Shown here piece after piece: positions 1 through 10,806 of a DNA stretch of 64,000 nt. Each line of letters starts with the position of its first letter. Positions within the stretch are counted from its first letter, which is position 1. The notes under the pieces were generated by a model. That model saw only the letters and a program-made list of their open reading frames with translations, was not told where the DNA came from and did no database searches. Source of the DNA: Acinetobacter rathckeae (GTDB lineage: Bacteria > Pseudomonadota > Gammaproteobacteria > Pseudomonadales > Moraxellaceae). A program made the position numbers and the translations under genes. The DNA lies in contig NZ_VTDO01000001.1 in the NCBI RefSeq assembly GCF_015627125.1, forward strand, positions 186,001 through 250,000. Reading direction: 5' to 3'.

Positions 1-2
1 TG

Positions 3-212
3 CCTCAACTGGTTGAAATTGCTGAGAATCTACGTGAATATATTGAAAAATATGACTTTTTACATCTTGCTGATGATTTAACAATTACAGTCAGTATAGG
101 CATTGGTGAATATGATGCTAGTTCATCTTTCCAAGATGCCTATAAAGATGTGGACTCAAAACTTGCAGTTGCTAAACAAAGTGGCCGAAATCAAGTGGTT
201 GGCCTTGTTTGA
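3..212 (+). CDS. Diguanylate cyclase GGDEF domain, C-terminal end (partial)
   Basis: Open reading frame entering from the left edge and ending in TGA, 69 residues visible. The residues match the end of a GGDEF domain: a TVSIGIGEY strand, then a helix with the D-x-K-L-x-x-A-K pattern and the closing GRN-QVV. GGDEF domains make the second messenger cyclic di-GMP from two GTP. The GG(D/E)EF signature itself lies outside the window, so activity cannot be judged. Its last 22 bases overlap the end of coaX, which runs convergently. The family call is firm; what sensory domain precedes it is unknown. Confidence 0.75.
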   Translation, partial: PQLVEIAENLREYIEKYDFLHLADDLTITVSIGIGEYDASSSFQDAYKDVDSKLAVAKQSGRNQVVGLV

Positions 213-940
213 TGTTGCTGTTTTACATAACACTGTAAGCCTTGTAATAATAAGTCTGGTATGACCAGTGGGTTAAAAGCTGCTAGATGTTGTGCAAATA
301 ATGGTGCATCTCCCCCCGTTAAAATGAGTGTTTGATTAGGCCTATGTTGCATGACTTTTTCAATACTACTCACCAGCCCTAATAAAATGCCATGATGAAC
401 ACAGTCAATGGTGTTTTCCCCAGGGGTAAGTATTTGAAAGGCTGAATCTGGAATTTTAATGCCTTTGGTATTTTGAATGAGGGCATCTCGCTGTAAATAC
501 AAATTCGGTAAAATATAGCCTCCCAAGTGTTGCATATCTTCTATTAAATCAATGGTGAGGGCGGTGCCACAACCAACCACGCAATAGTTCTGTTGTGGTT
601 TAGCAATAGCAAGCATTTGTAGCCAACGGTCAATGCCAAGTTGTGTGGGTACATGATAACCACAACGTAGGCCTGCACAGGTTTTGTCTACTTGAGCAAA
701 GATGATTGGACAATTGAGTTGTTGTAATGTTTTGGCAATCTGGTTGTTATTACGGGTGTCTAGAACTGAAGAGATGCCAATGTGGTCGATCTGTTGTTTT
801 TTAAAATAACGTAATAAACCTAACAGTAGATCGGCAGGTGATTGTAAATGTAATTCAGCCAAATGATCTATGATCTGGTCATGCTCTGTAATCCAATATT
901 TAAGCCGTGTGTTGCCAATATCTAGCCAAAGACTTTTCAT
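191..940 (-). CDS. coaX: Type III pantothenate kinase
   Basis: Phosphorylates pantothenate with ATP, the first step of coenzyme A synthesis, in the cytosol. The 249-residue protein starts with the ASKHA phosphate-binding motif D7-I-G-N-T. It carries GIDRW at about 102-106, which holds the catalytic Asp of the family, and GCGTALTID at about 123-131. The last motif usually reads DxGT, so the first Asp is Gly here; I believe this is common in Acinetobacter but could not check. A C-terminal LTGGDA motif (about 207) completes the fold. It lies 14 bases downstream of birA on the same strand, so the two cofactor genes are probably co-transcribed. Confidence 0.93.
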   Translation of the reverse strand: MKSLWLDIGNTRLKYWITEHDQIIDHLAELHLQSPADLLLGLLRYFKKQQIDHIGISSVLDTRNNNQIAKTLQQLNCPIIFAQVDKTCAGLRCGYHVPTQLGIDRWLQMLAIAKPQQNYCVVGCGTALTIDLIEDMQHLGGYILPNLYLQRDALIQNTKGIKIPDSAFQILTPGENTIDCVHHGILLGLVSSIEKVMQHRPNQTLILTGGDAPLFAQHLAAFNPLVIPDLLLQGLQCYVKQQHQTRPTT

Positions 941-954
941 AAACTGTGCCTATC

Positions 955-1716
955 TTATGGTGTTGTTTTGCTTGGGCGTAAACGGCCTTGGTAAAAACAA
1001 TGTATTTGATCTGGTGTTTGAATGCGTACAGCCCCATCTTGTTGTATGCCTAAAAAAATACCATTTTGTACGCCGTGTTGGTGTTCAAAGTCGACTTTTT
1101 GATCTTTAAAGTGTGCAGACTGGTTAAAGCGGTGGGCAAGGTTTTGACTATTGTGGTTAAACCATTGTCCTGCATGTTGTATGGCTAAATATAGATCTGC
1201 AATCACTTCTAGTCGGCTATAGGCCAAGTGTCCAATTTGAGTGAGGGCTGTGGTTTTTTGATCAAGATTTTGAAGCGTTGGGTGTGAAAAAAGATTTATG
1301 CCAATGCCGACAATCGCCTGTGTGGTTGAAATGGGTTCAACTAAAATTCCCCCCCATTTACCTTGTGCGCTGTATAGGTCGTTTGGCCATTTCACAGAAA
1401 GATCAAACCCGTCTAAACAAGGCATGTGTAGCACATTTAAAGCCACTTCAAGTGCGAGTCGTCCATCTAAAGGGCGTGTGGTTGAGAGTAGAGTGCTTAA
1501 ATAAATATTACCCTTAGGAGAGACCCAATCACGTTGGTGTTGGCCTCGTCCTTGTGTTTGAGATTCACTACAGACTAAAATACGCTGAAACCCTTGTTTA
1601 GCAAACATTTTCACATCATCGTTGGTTGATGTTGTGCTTTGCTTTAATAAAACAACATCAGGTGCATAGGCACTCGACTCAAGATGGGCTTTTAAGGTGG
1701 CGGTATCTGAGATCAT
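955..1716 (-). CDS. birA: Biotin-[acetyl-CoA-carboxylase] ligase, short form
   Basis: Activates biotin to biotinyl-AMP and transfers it to the biotin carrier lysine of acetyl-CoA carboxylase. Motifs seen in the 253 residues are GRGQ at 56-59 (the biotinyl-AMP loop, usually GRGR), KWPNDL at 109-114 and KWGGIL at 120-125. The C-terminal SH3-like domain follows. The catalytic domain starts near residue 20, so the N-terminal winged-helix DNA-binding domain of E. coli BirA is absent. This is a group I enzyme that cannot repress a biotin operon directly. The gene precedes coaX on the minus strand. Confidence 0.93.
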   Translation of the reverse strand: MISDTATLKAHLESSAYAPDVVLLKQSTTSTNDDVKMFAKQGFQRILVCSESQTQGRGQHQRDWVSPKGNIYLSTLLSTTRPLDGRLALEVALNVLHMPCLDGFDLSVKWPNDLYSAQGKWGGILVEPISTTQAIVGIGINLFSHPTLQNLDQKTTALTQIGHLAYSRLEVIADLYLAIQHAGQWFNHNSQNLAHRFNQSAHFKDQKVDFEHQHGVQNGIFLGIQQDGAVRIQTPDQIHCFYQGRLRPSKTTP

Positions 1717-1743
1717 TTAAACAATACATTGCAGGGGATAGTT

Positions 1744-2553
1744 GTGGAGTTAATCATATATTTGGCTATTGGTGCAATTGCAGGATTCACCGCGGGGCTA
1801 TTTGGTGTGGGCGGTGGTTTAATTATTGTACCCATTTTATATATTGTGTTTCGTCATCAGGGGTATCCGAGTGATGTACTGATGCATTTGGCCTTAGGGA
1901 CATCTTTAGCCACGATTATGGTCACGTCCATTAGCTCAATTATGGCACATCATAAGAAAAAAGCGGTGCTATGGCCTGTGGTGAAAAATCTTGCGATAGG
2001 ATTGTGTTTAGGCTCATTTTTAGGGGCAGGCGTTGCCGATTTACTGCCGAATTATATATTGCAGGCCGTGATAGGTTTATTTGCCATGAGTCTGGCATCA
2101 AAAATGTATTTTAATAAAAAGGCAGAGGTTGACCAATCACGCACGCTACCTTCGGCTTTGTGGCAAGGTGGTGCAGGGGTCGGTATTGGTATTGCTTCAG
2201 CGATTTTTGGTATTGGCGGTGGTTCTTTGACTGTGCCATATTTAAATCGGCATGGTGTGGTTATGCAACAAGCCGTTGCGACATCAGCCGCTTGTGGTTT
2301 TCCAATTGCTGTGGCTGGTGCAATCGGTTTTATGTGGTTTGGTCATCATGGTAGTGTGAATTTGCCACATGCCATTGGCTATGTGCATGTATATGCTTTT
2401 ATTGGTATTAGTTGTATGAGTTTTATCACTGCAAAGCTAGGTGCAAAACTCGCACACCGTTTATCACCCCGTGGCTTACAGTGTTGTTTTGCTGCCATGT
2501 TGTGTGTGGTGGGCTGTTACTTTATTGTTCAGGCATTACAGCAGATGCGATAA
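1744..2553 (+). CDS. TauE/SafE-family inner-membrane permease
   Basis: Predicted sulfite or organosulfonate exporter-like membrane protein with about eight hydrophobic segments. Two internal repeats each carry the family motif GxxxGxGGGxxxVP: one near the N-terminus (AGLFGVGGG) and one after the central loop (AIFGIGGGS), as expected for an inverted-repeat transporter. The GTG at 1744 is preferred because AGGGGA lies five bases upstream; a TTG at 1729 in the same frame has no such site. The substrate is unknown; family members also move sulfoacetate or other anions. The 3' end overlaps the convergent hydrolase gene by 32 bases. Confidence 0.85.
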   Translation: MELIIYLAIGAIAGFTAGLFGVGGGLIIVPILYIVFRHQGYPSDVLMHLALGTSLATIMVTSISSIMAHHKKKAVLWPVVKNLAIGLCLGSFLGAGVADLLPNYILQAVIGLFAMSLASKMYFNKKAEVDQSRTLPSALWQGGAGVGIGIASAIFGIGGGSLTVPYLNRHGVVMQQAVATSAACGFPIAVAGAIGFMWFGHHGSVNLPHAIGYVHVYAFIGISCMSFITAKLGAKLAHRLSPRGLQCCFAAMLCVVGCYFIVQALQQMR

Positions 2554-3139
2554 AAGTGGCAATTGTTGTTGCGACCTCAATGGCATGCTGGGCAGCAAAA
2601 TGATGGTCTGATGCTTCTATAATATGCAGTTTGGCCTGTGGTAAATACTGTTTTAAGCGTGTGGCAACAGTGAGTGGGCTAATGGGGTCTTGATTGGCCC
2701 AAATAAGTAAAACGGGCTGTTGAATGTGCTTTAGCAGTGTTTGATAATTTGTTGTGTTTTCAGTGAACCAGTGCGGTATGGTCGGGTTGTCTTTTTTGTA
2801 GTGTGCCCGCCAGTCTGTGATGTCTAGACCATGAAGGTTGATCCCACCAGATGTAGCGACCAAGACCAATGCCTGTACCAATTGTGGGTTTTCAAGGGCA
2901 TGACGAATGGCAAATAGTCCACCCATAGATTGTGCAACAACAATGCCTTTTTTAGGCATGTGTTGAATGACATGGTCACTCAACTGTTCAAAATTTTGAA
3001 TATGCGGTAAGGGCGGTGTATTGTGAAACGCAGGATAAGCCACCACTTGGCAATCATGCATGGGTAAATGCTTAATTACAGGTTGCCAAAAAGTAGTATT
3101 CCCCAATGCACCAGGTAAAAAATAGAGAGTGTGATTCAT
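2522..3139 (-). CDS. Alpha/beta-hydrolase fold protein
   Basis: A 205-residue cytosolic hydrolase of unknown substrate. The fold is shown by the oxyanion strand YFLPGALG near residue 6, the nucleophile elbow AQSMGG with Ser71, a likely acid Asp151 in WANQDPISPL and His179/180 near the end (SDHHF). Thus the full Ser-Asp-His triad can be placed. The protein is short, with a small cap, like MenH-type or carboxylesterase-type hydrolases, but nothing nearby fixes the substrate. It is convergent with the TauE/SafE gene and divergent from smc, so it is probably a single transcription unit. Confidence 0.8.
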   Translation of the reverse strand: MNHTLYFLPGALGNTTFWQPVIKHLPMHDCQVVAYPAFHNTPPLPHIQNFEQLSDHVIQHMPKKGIVVAQSMGGLFAIRHALENPQLVQALVLVATSGGINLHGLDITDWRAHYKKDNPTIPHWFTENTTNYQTLLKHIQQPVLLIWANQDPISPLTVATRLKQYLPQAKLHIIEASDHHFAAQHAIEVATTIATFIASAVMPEQ

Positions 3140-3284
3140 ATTATCTTTGCTGTATTTTTAATCGAAAAGTGGTTTGAGTTATGCTTTATTGTATAAATCT
3201 TTGATTACTCTAGCACGAGGTACTGACACAGACCTATAGATATGGCTTAAAATACCGCAAAATTTATGCGAACACCGAGAACCC

Positions 3285-6200
3285 ATGCGTTTAAGCAGTT
3301 TAAAAATTTCAGGCTTTAAATCATTTGCTGATAAAACCACATTGCACTTTAAAGCCAATCGTAGTGCGATTGTTGGCCCAAATGGCTGTGGTAAGTCAAA
3401 TGTGATTGATGCAATACGTTGGGTGATGGGTGAGTCAAGTGCACGCCAGTTGCGTGGTGGCAACATGCAAGATGTGATTTTTACAGGCACAGCAAAGCGT
3501 AAACCTGTGGGTATGGCCAGTGTTGAGTTAAAGTTTGATAATACCGAAGGCAAACTGGGTGGTCAGTACGGAGCATACACTGAACTGGCGGTGCGTAGAC
3601 AAGTTACACGAGAAGGTAAGTCTGAGTACTTTTTAAATGGCACACGTTGTAGACGCCGTGATATTACCGATATTTTTTTAGGCACAGGGCTTGGCCCTCG
3701 TTCGTATGCCATTATTGAACAAGGCATGATTAACCGATTGGTTGATGCCAAGCCCGATGACATGCGGGTGTTTATTGAAGAAGCCGCAGGTATTTCTAAA
3801 TACCAAGCCAGACGAAAAGAAACCTTACAGCATTTAGAGCATACCTCGCAAAACCTAGCCCGTTTAGAAGATATTGCATCAGAGTTAAATCATCAGCTAA
3901 AAACACTGAAAAGACAGTCAGAGTCAGCCCTAAAACACAGTGAGCTGAGCCAAGCGATTCATCAGCACAAAGTAGATATACTGTCTTTTCAATGTCAGCA
4001 AAGCCAACAACAGCAACAACAGCATATTGCTGAAATGGATATTTTAAGTGCACAGTTTAAACAAGCACGTATAAACCTCAAAGAGACAGAAGAGCAATTA
4101 TCACAACGTAGTCAGTTATTTCAAAAGTTGCTTGAGCAGTCGTCCCCTTTACAGCAACAGTGGCAGACAGCAGACCAAAAGCGTTTACACATGTCATTGC
4201 AACTCGAACAACAGCAAAAAGAATGGCAACAATACACCACACAGTTAACGGCCTTACAACAACAATATGCAGATGTAAAACAACAGATTAAGCACTTAGA
4301 TATTCAGCTAGATGATGCATATGCCAACCAAGAGCCATTACAGCAACAGTGCCAACAGTTGAAACAACAACAGCAACAATTAGAGCAAGATGGAAAAACC
4401 ACAGAGCAAGACTATAAACAAGTGGCAGAAGACTATCAAAACATCAAACAGCAATATGTGCAGTATCAGCAACAGCAACAACAGTTGCAAAACCAGCTTG
4501 AGCAGTTAGATAAAAACCTGCTCAGAATGCAACATCAGCAAGAAACCATGTTGTCACAAACACAGCGTATGCAGTGCTCAGAGCAAGAAAGCTGTCAGTC
4601 TTTACAGCAGCAACATCAAGATGCGTTGTCGCACGTGGCTCTGACAGAGAAAATTTTACAAGATGACGCAAGTAAGTTAGAGCAGATTCAAAAGCAAACA
4701 GATGATGCTAAACACCAGCATGATGAGTTAAATATACAACTCAAAGCACTTACGGTTGAACAAAGCCATTTAAGTAAACGCATGCAAAAACGTGCAGGTG
4801 CGTCATCTGAGCACACTTTATTGCAAGCTTTACAGTTACAGCCACAGGCGAAACCGTATGCCAATTTGATTGAGCAATGTCTGGCAAATTGGTTGGGCGC
4901 AGATGTTTTAACGACAGAGCAGGCCTATCAATCTAATATTGCAAGACAAATCAAAGTACATCAAACCATACAGACCATGCCAAATACGCAAAAAACACTG
5001 GCAACATGGGTTCAAGAACCGCAGTGGTCATGGTTAGACAATATATGGCTTGCCGATGACTTAAATACAGCACTGACTCAACAGGCACAACTACAAACAG
5101 GTCAAAGTATACTCACGCTAGATGGTTATCATGTGGGGGTAGATTGGTTGATTGCGTTATCTTATGATAATCAAGCACAGCATGCAGGTATTTTGAGTGA
5201 TCGAGTACGTTTCGAGCAGATTGAAGAACAGATAATTGGCTTAAAACAGCAAGTACAACAACATGCTGATGTACTCAAAGGCAAACAAGAAACATTGCAG
5301 CAACACAAGCAAGTTATCCAGGCACAGCAGTTGCAGTTAAAACAGCAACAAGCTCAGGCACAGACATTGGGTATTTCTGTAGCAAAAGCACAAAGCACAG
5401 AGCAGGCACAGAAACAGCAGAAACAACAACTTGCAGAGCAGGTTGCACAGTTGAATGTACAAATTGAAGAAGATCGTATGCAAAAAGATGATCTAGAAAT
5501 AGATTGTCATGCATTGGGGCTGAAAATTGAGCGTTTAGCACCGCAGTATCAAACTTTACAACAGCAATATAACGACTTAGAGCAACAGCAAGAGCAATCT
5601 CGTGAGCAACAACGGGTGACTCAACAACAGTATTTACAGTTGCATCAGCAAATGACAGATCATCAGCGTCAGGTTGAACTCTTAGAAAAAGATTTAGCTT
5701 TTGCCAAAATGCAACAGGTGCAATTAAAAAGCCAAATCGATAGCATACAGCCACAGCTTAATGTATGTGAGCAACAGCTACCACAACAGCAAGAGGACTA
5801 TGACGCACAACACCAATACGTGCAGACCTTACAAAAGAAATGGGACGCTTGGCAACTTGAACTCAATACAGCACAGTCTGAGCAAAATGCACTGACCGAG
5901 CAACGCCATGTGCAAGAGCAACAAGAACAACAGCTCCGAGAAAAGCTAGAAGCACAGCGTTTGGCATGGCATCAGGCCAAGTCCGACTATGAGCATTTTT
6001 CGGAACAACTCAGTACACTTGATCCAACAGCATTACCCGAAGCGAATATTGATTTAGCACAGCATCAGGCCAACTTAAAACAGTTACAACAGCGTTTTGA
6101 GAAATTAGGGCCTGTCAATTTGGCAGCTTCAGAAGAGTATCTTGAAGTCCAAGAGCGTTATGAGGTTTTAAAGCACCAAATAGATGACCTAGAGCAAAGT

Positions 6201-6722
6201 GGTGAGCAGTTAAAACAAGCCATGAAAAGCATAGATCAAGAGACCAAAAAACGCTTTATGAGCACGTTTGACCAAGTCAATGCTGAATTAAAACAACTGT
6301 TTCCAAAAGTATTTCATGGTGGTGAAGCCAGTTTAAGCCTTGAAGAAGACTGGCAGTCTGGGGTTAAACTGATGGCACGACCGCCAGGTAAACGAAACAG
6401 CTCACTGGCATTATTGTCAGGTGGTGAAAAGGCACTGACCGCTTTGGCCTTGGTTTTTGCAATTTTCAGATTAAACCCTGCGCCGTTTTGCGTTTTAGAT
6501 GAAGTTGATGCACCATTAGATGACGCAAATGTGCAACGTTTTTGTAATCTGGTAAAAGAGCTTTCCGAACAGGTGCAATTCGTTTACATTACACATAATA
6601 AACTAGCCATGACCATGGCAACCGATTTACTTGGTGTAACTATGCCAGAACCAGGGACATCAGCACTTGTTACGGTCAATTTAGAGCAAGCAAAAGAACA
6701 CGGTTTGGTTGCGGAGTCCTAA
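3285..6722 (+). CDS. smc: Chromosome segregation SMC ATPase
   Basis: Structural maintenance of chromosomes protein, which loops and compacts DNA with the ScpA and ScpB partners (not in this window). At 1145 residues it is normal length. The Walker A motif GPNGCGKS is at 31-38. The C-terminal head has the ABC signature LLSGGEKALTALA and the Walker B FCVLDEVDAPLDD. Between them are two long coiled coils around a hinge near residues 490-640. The coils are exceptionally rich in glutamine, with many CAA/CAG runs. The gene is followed by zipA with a four-base gap, so co-expression is likely. An SMC rather than a MukB is expected, because MukB is limited to enterobacteria and relatives. Confidence 0.96.
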   Translation: MRLSSLKISGFKSFADKTTLHFKANRSAIVGPNGCGKSNVIDAIRWVMGESSARQLRGGNMQDVIFTGTAKRKPVGMASVELKFDNTEGKLGGQYGAYTELAVRRQVTREGKSEYFLNGTRCRRRDITDIFLGTGLGPRSYAIIEQGMINRLVDAKPDDMRVFIEEAAGISKYQARRKETLQHLEHTSQNLARLEDIASELNHQLKTLKRQSESALKHSELSQAIHQHKVDILSFQCQQSQQQQQQHIAEMDILSAQFKQARINLKETEEQLSQRSQLFQKLLEQSSPLQQQWQTADQKRLHMSLQLEQQQKEWQQYTTQLTALQQQYADVKQQIKHLDIQLDDAYANQEPLQQQCQQLKQQQQQLEQDGKTTEQDYKQVAEDYQNIKQQYVQYQQQQQQLQNQLEQLDKNLLRMQHQQETMLSQTQRMQCSEQESCQSLQQQHQDALSHVALTEKILQDDASKLEQIQKQTDDAKHQHDELNIQLKALTVEQSHLSKRMQKRAGASSEHTLLQALQLQPQAKPYANLIEQCLANWLGADVLTTEQAYQSNIARQIKVHQTIQTMPNTQKTLATWVQEPQWSWLDNIWLADDLNTALTQQAQLQTGQSILTLDGYHVGVDWLIALSYDNQAQHAGILSDRVRFEQIEEQIIGLKQQVQQHADVLKGKQETLQQHKQVIQAQQLQLKQQQAQAQTLGISVAKAQSTEQAQKQQKQQLAEQVAQLNVQIEEDRMQKDDLEIDCHALGLKIERLAPQYQTLQQQYNDLEQQQEQSREQQRVTQQQYLQLHQQMTDHQRQVELLEKDLAFAKMQQVQLKSQIDSIQPQLNVCEQQLPQQQEDYDAQHQYVQTLQKKWDAWQLELNTAQSEQNALTEQRHVQEQQEQQLREKLEAQRLAWHQAKSDYEHFSEQLSTLDPTALPEANIDLAQHQANLKQLQQRFEKLGPVNLAASEEYLEVQERYEVLKHQIDDLEQSGEQLKQAMKSIDQETKKRFMSTFDQVNAELKQLFPKVFHGGEASLSLEEDWQSGVKLMARPPGKRNSSLALLSGGEKALTALALVFAIFRLNPAPFCVLDEVDAPLDDANVQRFCNLVKELSEQVQFVYITHNKLAMTMATDLLGVTMPEPGTSALVTVNLEQAKEHGLVAES

Positions 6723-6726
6723 AAAC

Positions 6727-7617
6727 ATGGAACAAAATACACTGATTGGCATTGTGATTGCCGTTTTAATTATTATTTTTGCCTTATATTTGATTTTAAG
6801 AAAACCAAAGGCAGATGAACCATCACTTGATGGTGAGCTACAAATTAATGCTGAAAGTAACCAACCTGTATTGCCTAGATTTGTTCGTCAAAAGTTAGAT
6901 GCTGAACCAAGTGAACAAAAAACAGATACAGATGAAAAAGTTTTAGATCCAGTACAAGCTGAAAAAGAAGCACCGCTTGTACAAGAGCACACTGAAAACA
7001 CAAAAGAAGCTGAAACTGAGGTTACATCTGAAACCAAAGAACCTGTGTTGGACGATAAAGCATCTAAGCAAACGCAAGATGTTGAATATAAGCTGAATCC
7101 ACACATGGAAAAAGCCCAAATTCAGTCATTTGAAGATGACAGTGCCATTTTAGATCAGCATTTACATGAGCAACAACGTGTTGATGATGAAAGTGCCTTA
7201 GCCACTGCTAAAGAAATTATTGCTTTAAATGTGTATCCAACGTATCAGCATGTACTGTCAGGTGAAAAAGCATTAAAAGCATTACTCAAATATGGACTCC
7301 GTTTTGGTGAACTATCATGTTTTCATCGTCATGAAGAAACAGATACACCAAGCTCGCTCATGTTTTCGGTGCTGCGTATTACCGAAGAAGGCCCTGTTGG
7401 TTTTGACTTAGAAAGCCTATCTACTGAACAAATACATGGTTTAGCATTCTTTTTGGCCTTGCCACACCCCCATGCACAGCAAGGTTTTGATATGATGGTC
7501 AGTATTGCAGGGCTGATTGCTCGTGATGTTGGTGGTAAAGTGTTTGATGAAAATAATGTTGAACTGTCGCCACAGATGAAAGAGTATTTACGCCATCAAG
7601 TAATTGACTTTAAATAA
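6727..7617 (+). CDS. zipA: Cell division protein ZipA
   Basis: Anchors FtsZ filaments to the inner membrane during septum formation. The 296-residue protein starts with a short periplasmic tail and one membrane segment (TLIGIVIAVLIIIFALYLIL). An acidic, charged linker follows to about residue 150, and the C-terminal FtsZ-binding globular domain runs to the end. ATG at 6727 is chosen over an in-frame TTG at 6709 because that would overlap smc and lacks a binding site; GGAG at 6713-6716 fits the ATG. The order smc-zipA-ligA is conserved in pseudomonads and Acinetobacter, which supports the call. The linker sequence is low complexity, as usual. Confidence 0.93.
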   Translation: MEQNTLIGIVIAVLIIIFALYLILRKPKADEPSLDGELQINAESNQPVLPRFVRQKLDAEPSEQKTDTDEKVLDPVQAEKEAPLVQEHTENTKEAETEVTSETKEPVLDDKASKQTQDVEYKLNPHMEKAQIQSFEDDSAILDQHLHEQQRVDDESALATAKEIIALNVYPTYQHVLSGEKALKALLKYGLRFGELSCFHRHEETDTPSSLMFSVLRITEEGPVGFDLESLSTEQIHGLAFFLALPHPHAQQGFDMMVSIAGLIARDVGGKVFDENNVELSPQMKEYLRHQVIDFK

Positions 7618-7689
7618 GTTTTATTTGATGAAGTGTTGAGTTTTATTGTTTAAGGTGGAAGATATTCCACCTTTTTACATGGTGAGTAA

Positions 7690-9738
<2,049 letters not shown>

Positions 9739-9800
9739 TGCGAAATAATAGCCATTCTTTTTAGTTACAAAAAAATATATCGCATATTTTTATACTTTCA

Positions 9801-9843
9801 CTGCTTAAATAAGTGTTGTGTTTTGTTTAAGCAGTTATTTTTT
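9801..9843 (+). terminator. Probable rho-independent terminator of ligA
   Basis: CTGCTTAAA at 9801-9809 pairs perfectly with TTTAAGCAG at 9826-9834, and TTATTTTTTT follows. The loop is long (16 bases) and the stem AT-rich, so strength is uncertain. It ends the smc-zipA-ligA unit. Confidence 0.6.
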
Positions 9844-9929
9844 AATACAAAATTATTTTTTATCTTTGTAAATGCGTATGCTTCTCATTTTAATTTTATA
9901 TAAATCAGTGATTTAGTGGATTTTTGCTT

Positions 9930-9971
9930 TTGCAATCTAGTGTAAATGCCTCCATAATGCTCATTATTAAA
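9930..9971 (+). promoter_or_regulatory. bfr promoter with Fur-box-like palindrome
   Basis: TTGCAA at 9930-9935 and CATAAT at 9953-9958 are separated by 17 bases, a good sigma-70 promoter. Over the -10 lies ATAATG-CT-CATTAT (9954-9967), a perfect 6-bp inverted repeat. Read as a 19-mer (9953-9971) it matches the classical Fur box at about 13 of 19 positions by my count. The ribosome binding site GAGGAG follows at 9973-9978, before ATG 9987. Confidence 0.5.
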
Positions 9972-9986
9972 TGAGGAGAATTTAGC

Positions 9987-10451
9987 ATGCGTGGTAACCC
10001 AGAAGTTATAGATTATCTGAATATGCTGATTGGCGGTGAGCTAGCGGCACGTGACCAGTATCTTATACATTCACGTATGTATGAAGATTGGGGTCTAAAT
10101 ACAATTTACGAGCGTATTAACCATGAAATGGAAGAAGAAGCGACCCATGCTGACGCTATTATTCGCCGTGTTTTATTTTTAGGTGGTACGCCAAATATGG
10201 CACGTGATGGTTTAGATATTGGCCATGATGTGGTGTCTTGTTTAAAAGCTGACTTGGCACTTGAGTACCATGTACGTGAAAAGCTTGCACAAGGCATTAA
10301 ACTGTGTGAAGAAAAAGGTGACTATATTTCACGTGATATGCTTAGACAGCAACTTGCAGACACAGAAGAAGACCACACCTACTGGTTAGAAAAACAAATT
10401 CGCTTAATTGAATTGATTGGTCTGCAAAACTATATTCAGTCTTTGATGTAA
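9987..10451 (+). CDS. bfr: Bacterioferritin-family iron storage protein lacking the heme methionine
   Basis: Forms a 24-subunit iron-storage shell that oxidizes Fe(II) and stores it as mineral. It has 154 residues, near the usual 158. The diiron ferroxidase ligands are all present: E18, E51, H54, E93, E127 and H130 (numbering aligns with E. coli Bfr up to about residue 70). Residue 52, the Met that ligates heme in bacterioferritin, is Ala (the stretch reads EEEATHAD). The product may therefore bind no heme, or act as the non-heme subunit of a mixed shell. I see no ferredoxin (bfd) gene adjacent. The promoter with a Fur-like palindrome is at 9930-9971. Confidence 0.88.
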   Translation: MRGNPEVIDYLNMLIGGELAARDQYLIHSRMYEDWGLNTIYERINHEMEEEATHADAIIRRVLFLGGTPNMARDGLDIGHDVVSCLKADLALEYHVREKLAQGIKLCEEKGDYISRDMLRQQLADTEEDHTYWLEKQIRLIELIGLQNYIQSLM

Positions 10452-10806
10452 GATGGCTTAAATGCTGTTGAGTGAAGTGATAGAAGAAAAGTCGCTCTGT
10501 AAATGTTCTTAAATGACCTACACTAATCTCTGAATTTAGTGTAGTTCGCTTAAGACAATAATAAAGCAAAGCTATTTTGAAATATTACTTATTCTTTATA
10601 ACGACTCGTATTTCATATTCCAATGTAATGCATTTTCATACTAAAAAGTCTTTTTTATTTGATAAAAATAGGCTGTGTTCTTGAGTAAAAACTTGTATGA
10701 ATCATTTTGCTTAGTTTCTAATAAATTTATTGTAAAAACTAGAAGAAAAATAAGTTGGTAATGTAAGTTGTTAAAAATAGTTCTAATATACTTTAATGAT
10801 TTATAT
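10452..10806. other. Intergenic gap with inverted repeat, no gene seen
   Basis: 355 AT-rich bases between bfr and the convergent amine oxidase gene. I see no credible coding frame. CTACACTAA (10518-10526) and TTAGTGTAG (10536-10544) form a perfect 9-bp inverted repeat with a 9-base loop. There is no T-run after it, so it is not a standard terminator, though it may end bfr transcripts. The rest shows nothing I can name. Confidence 0.6.

Noticed and set aside
3795..5900. CAG/CAA repeats in smc as a tandem repeat element
   Set aside because: The repeats are irregular and stay in frame within a coiled coil; they are coding bias and not a mobile or satellite repeat.
10342..10569. Minus-strand frame over the bfr 3' end
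   Set aside because: It is mostly the shadow of bfr with no ribosome site and no family resemblance.
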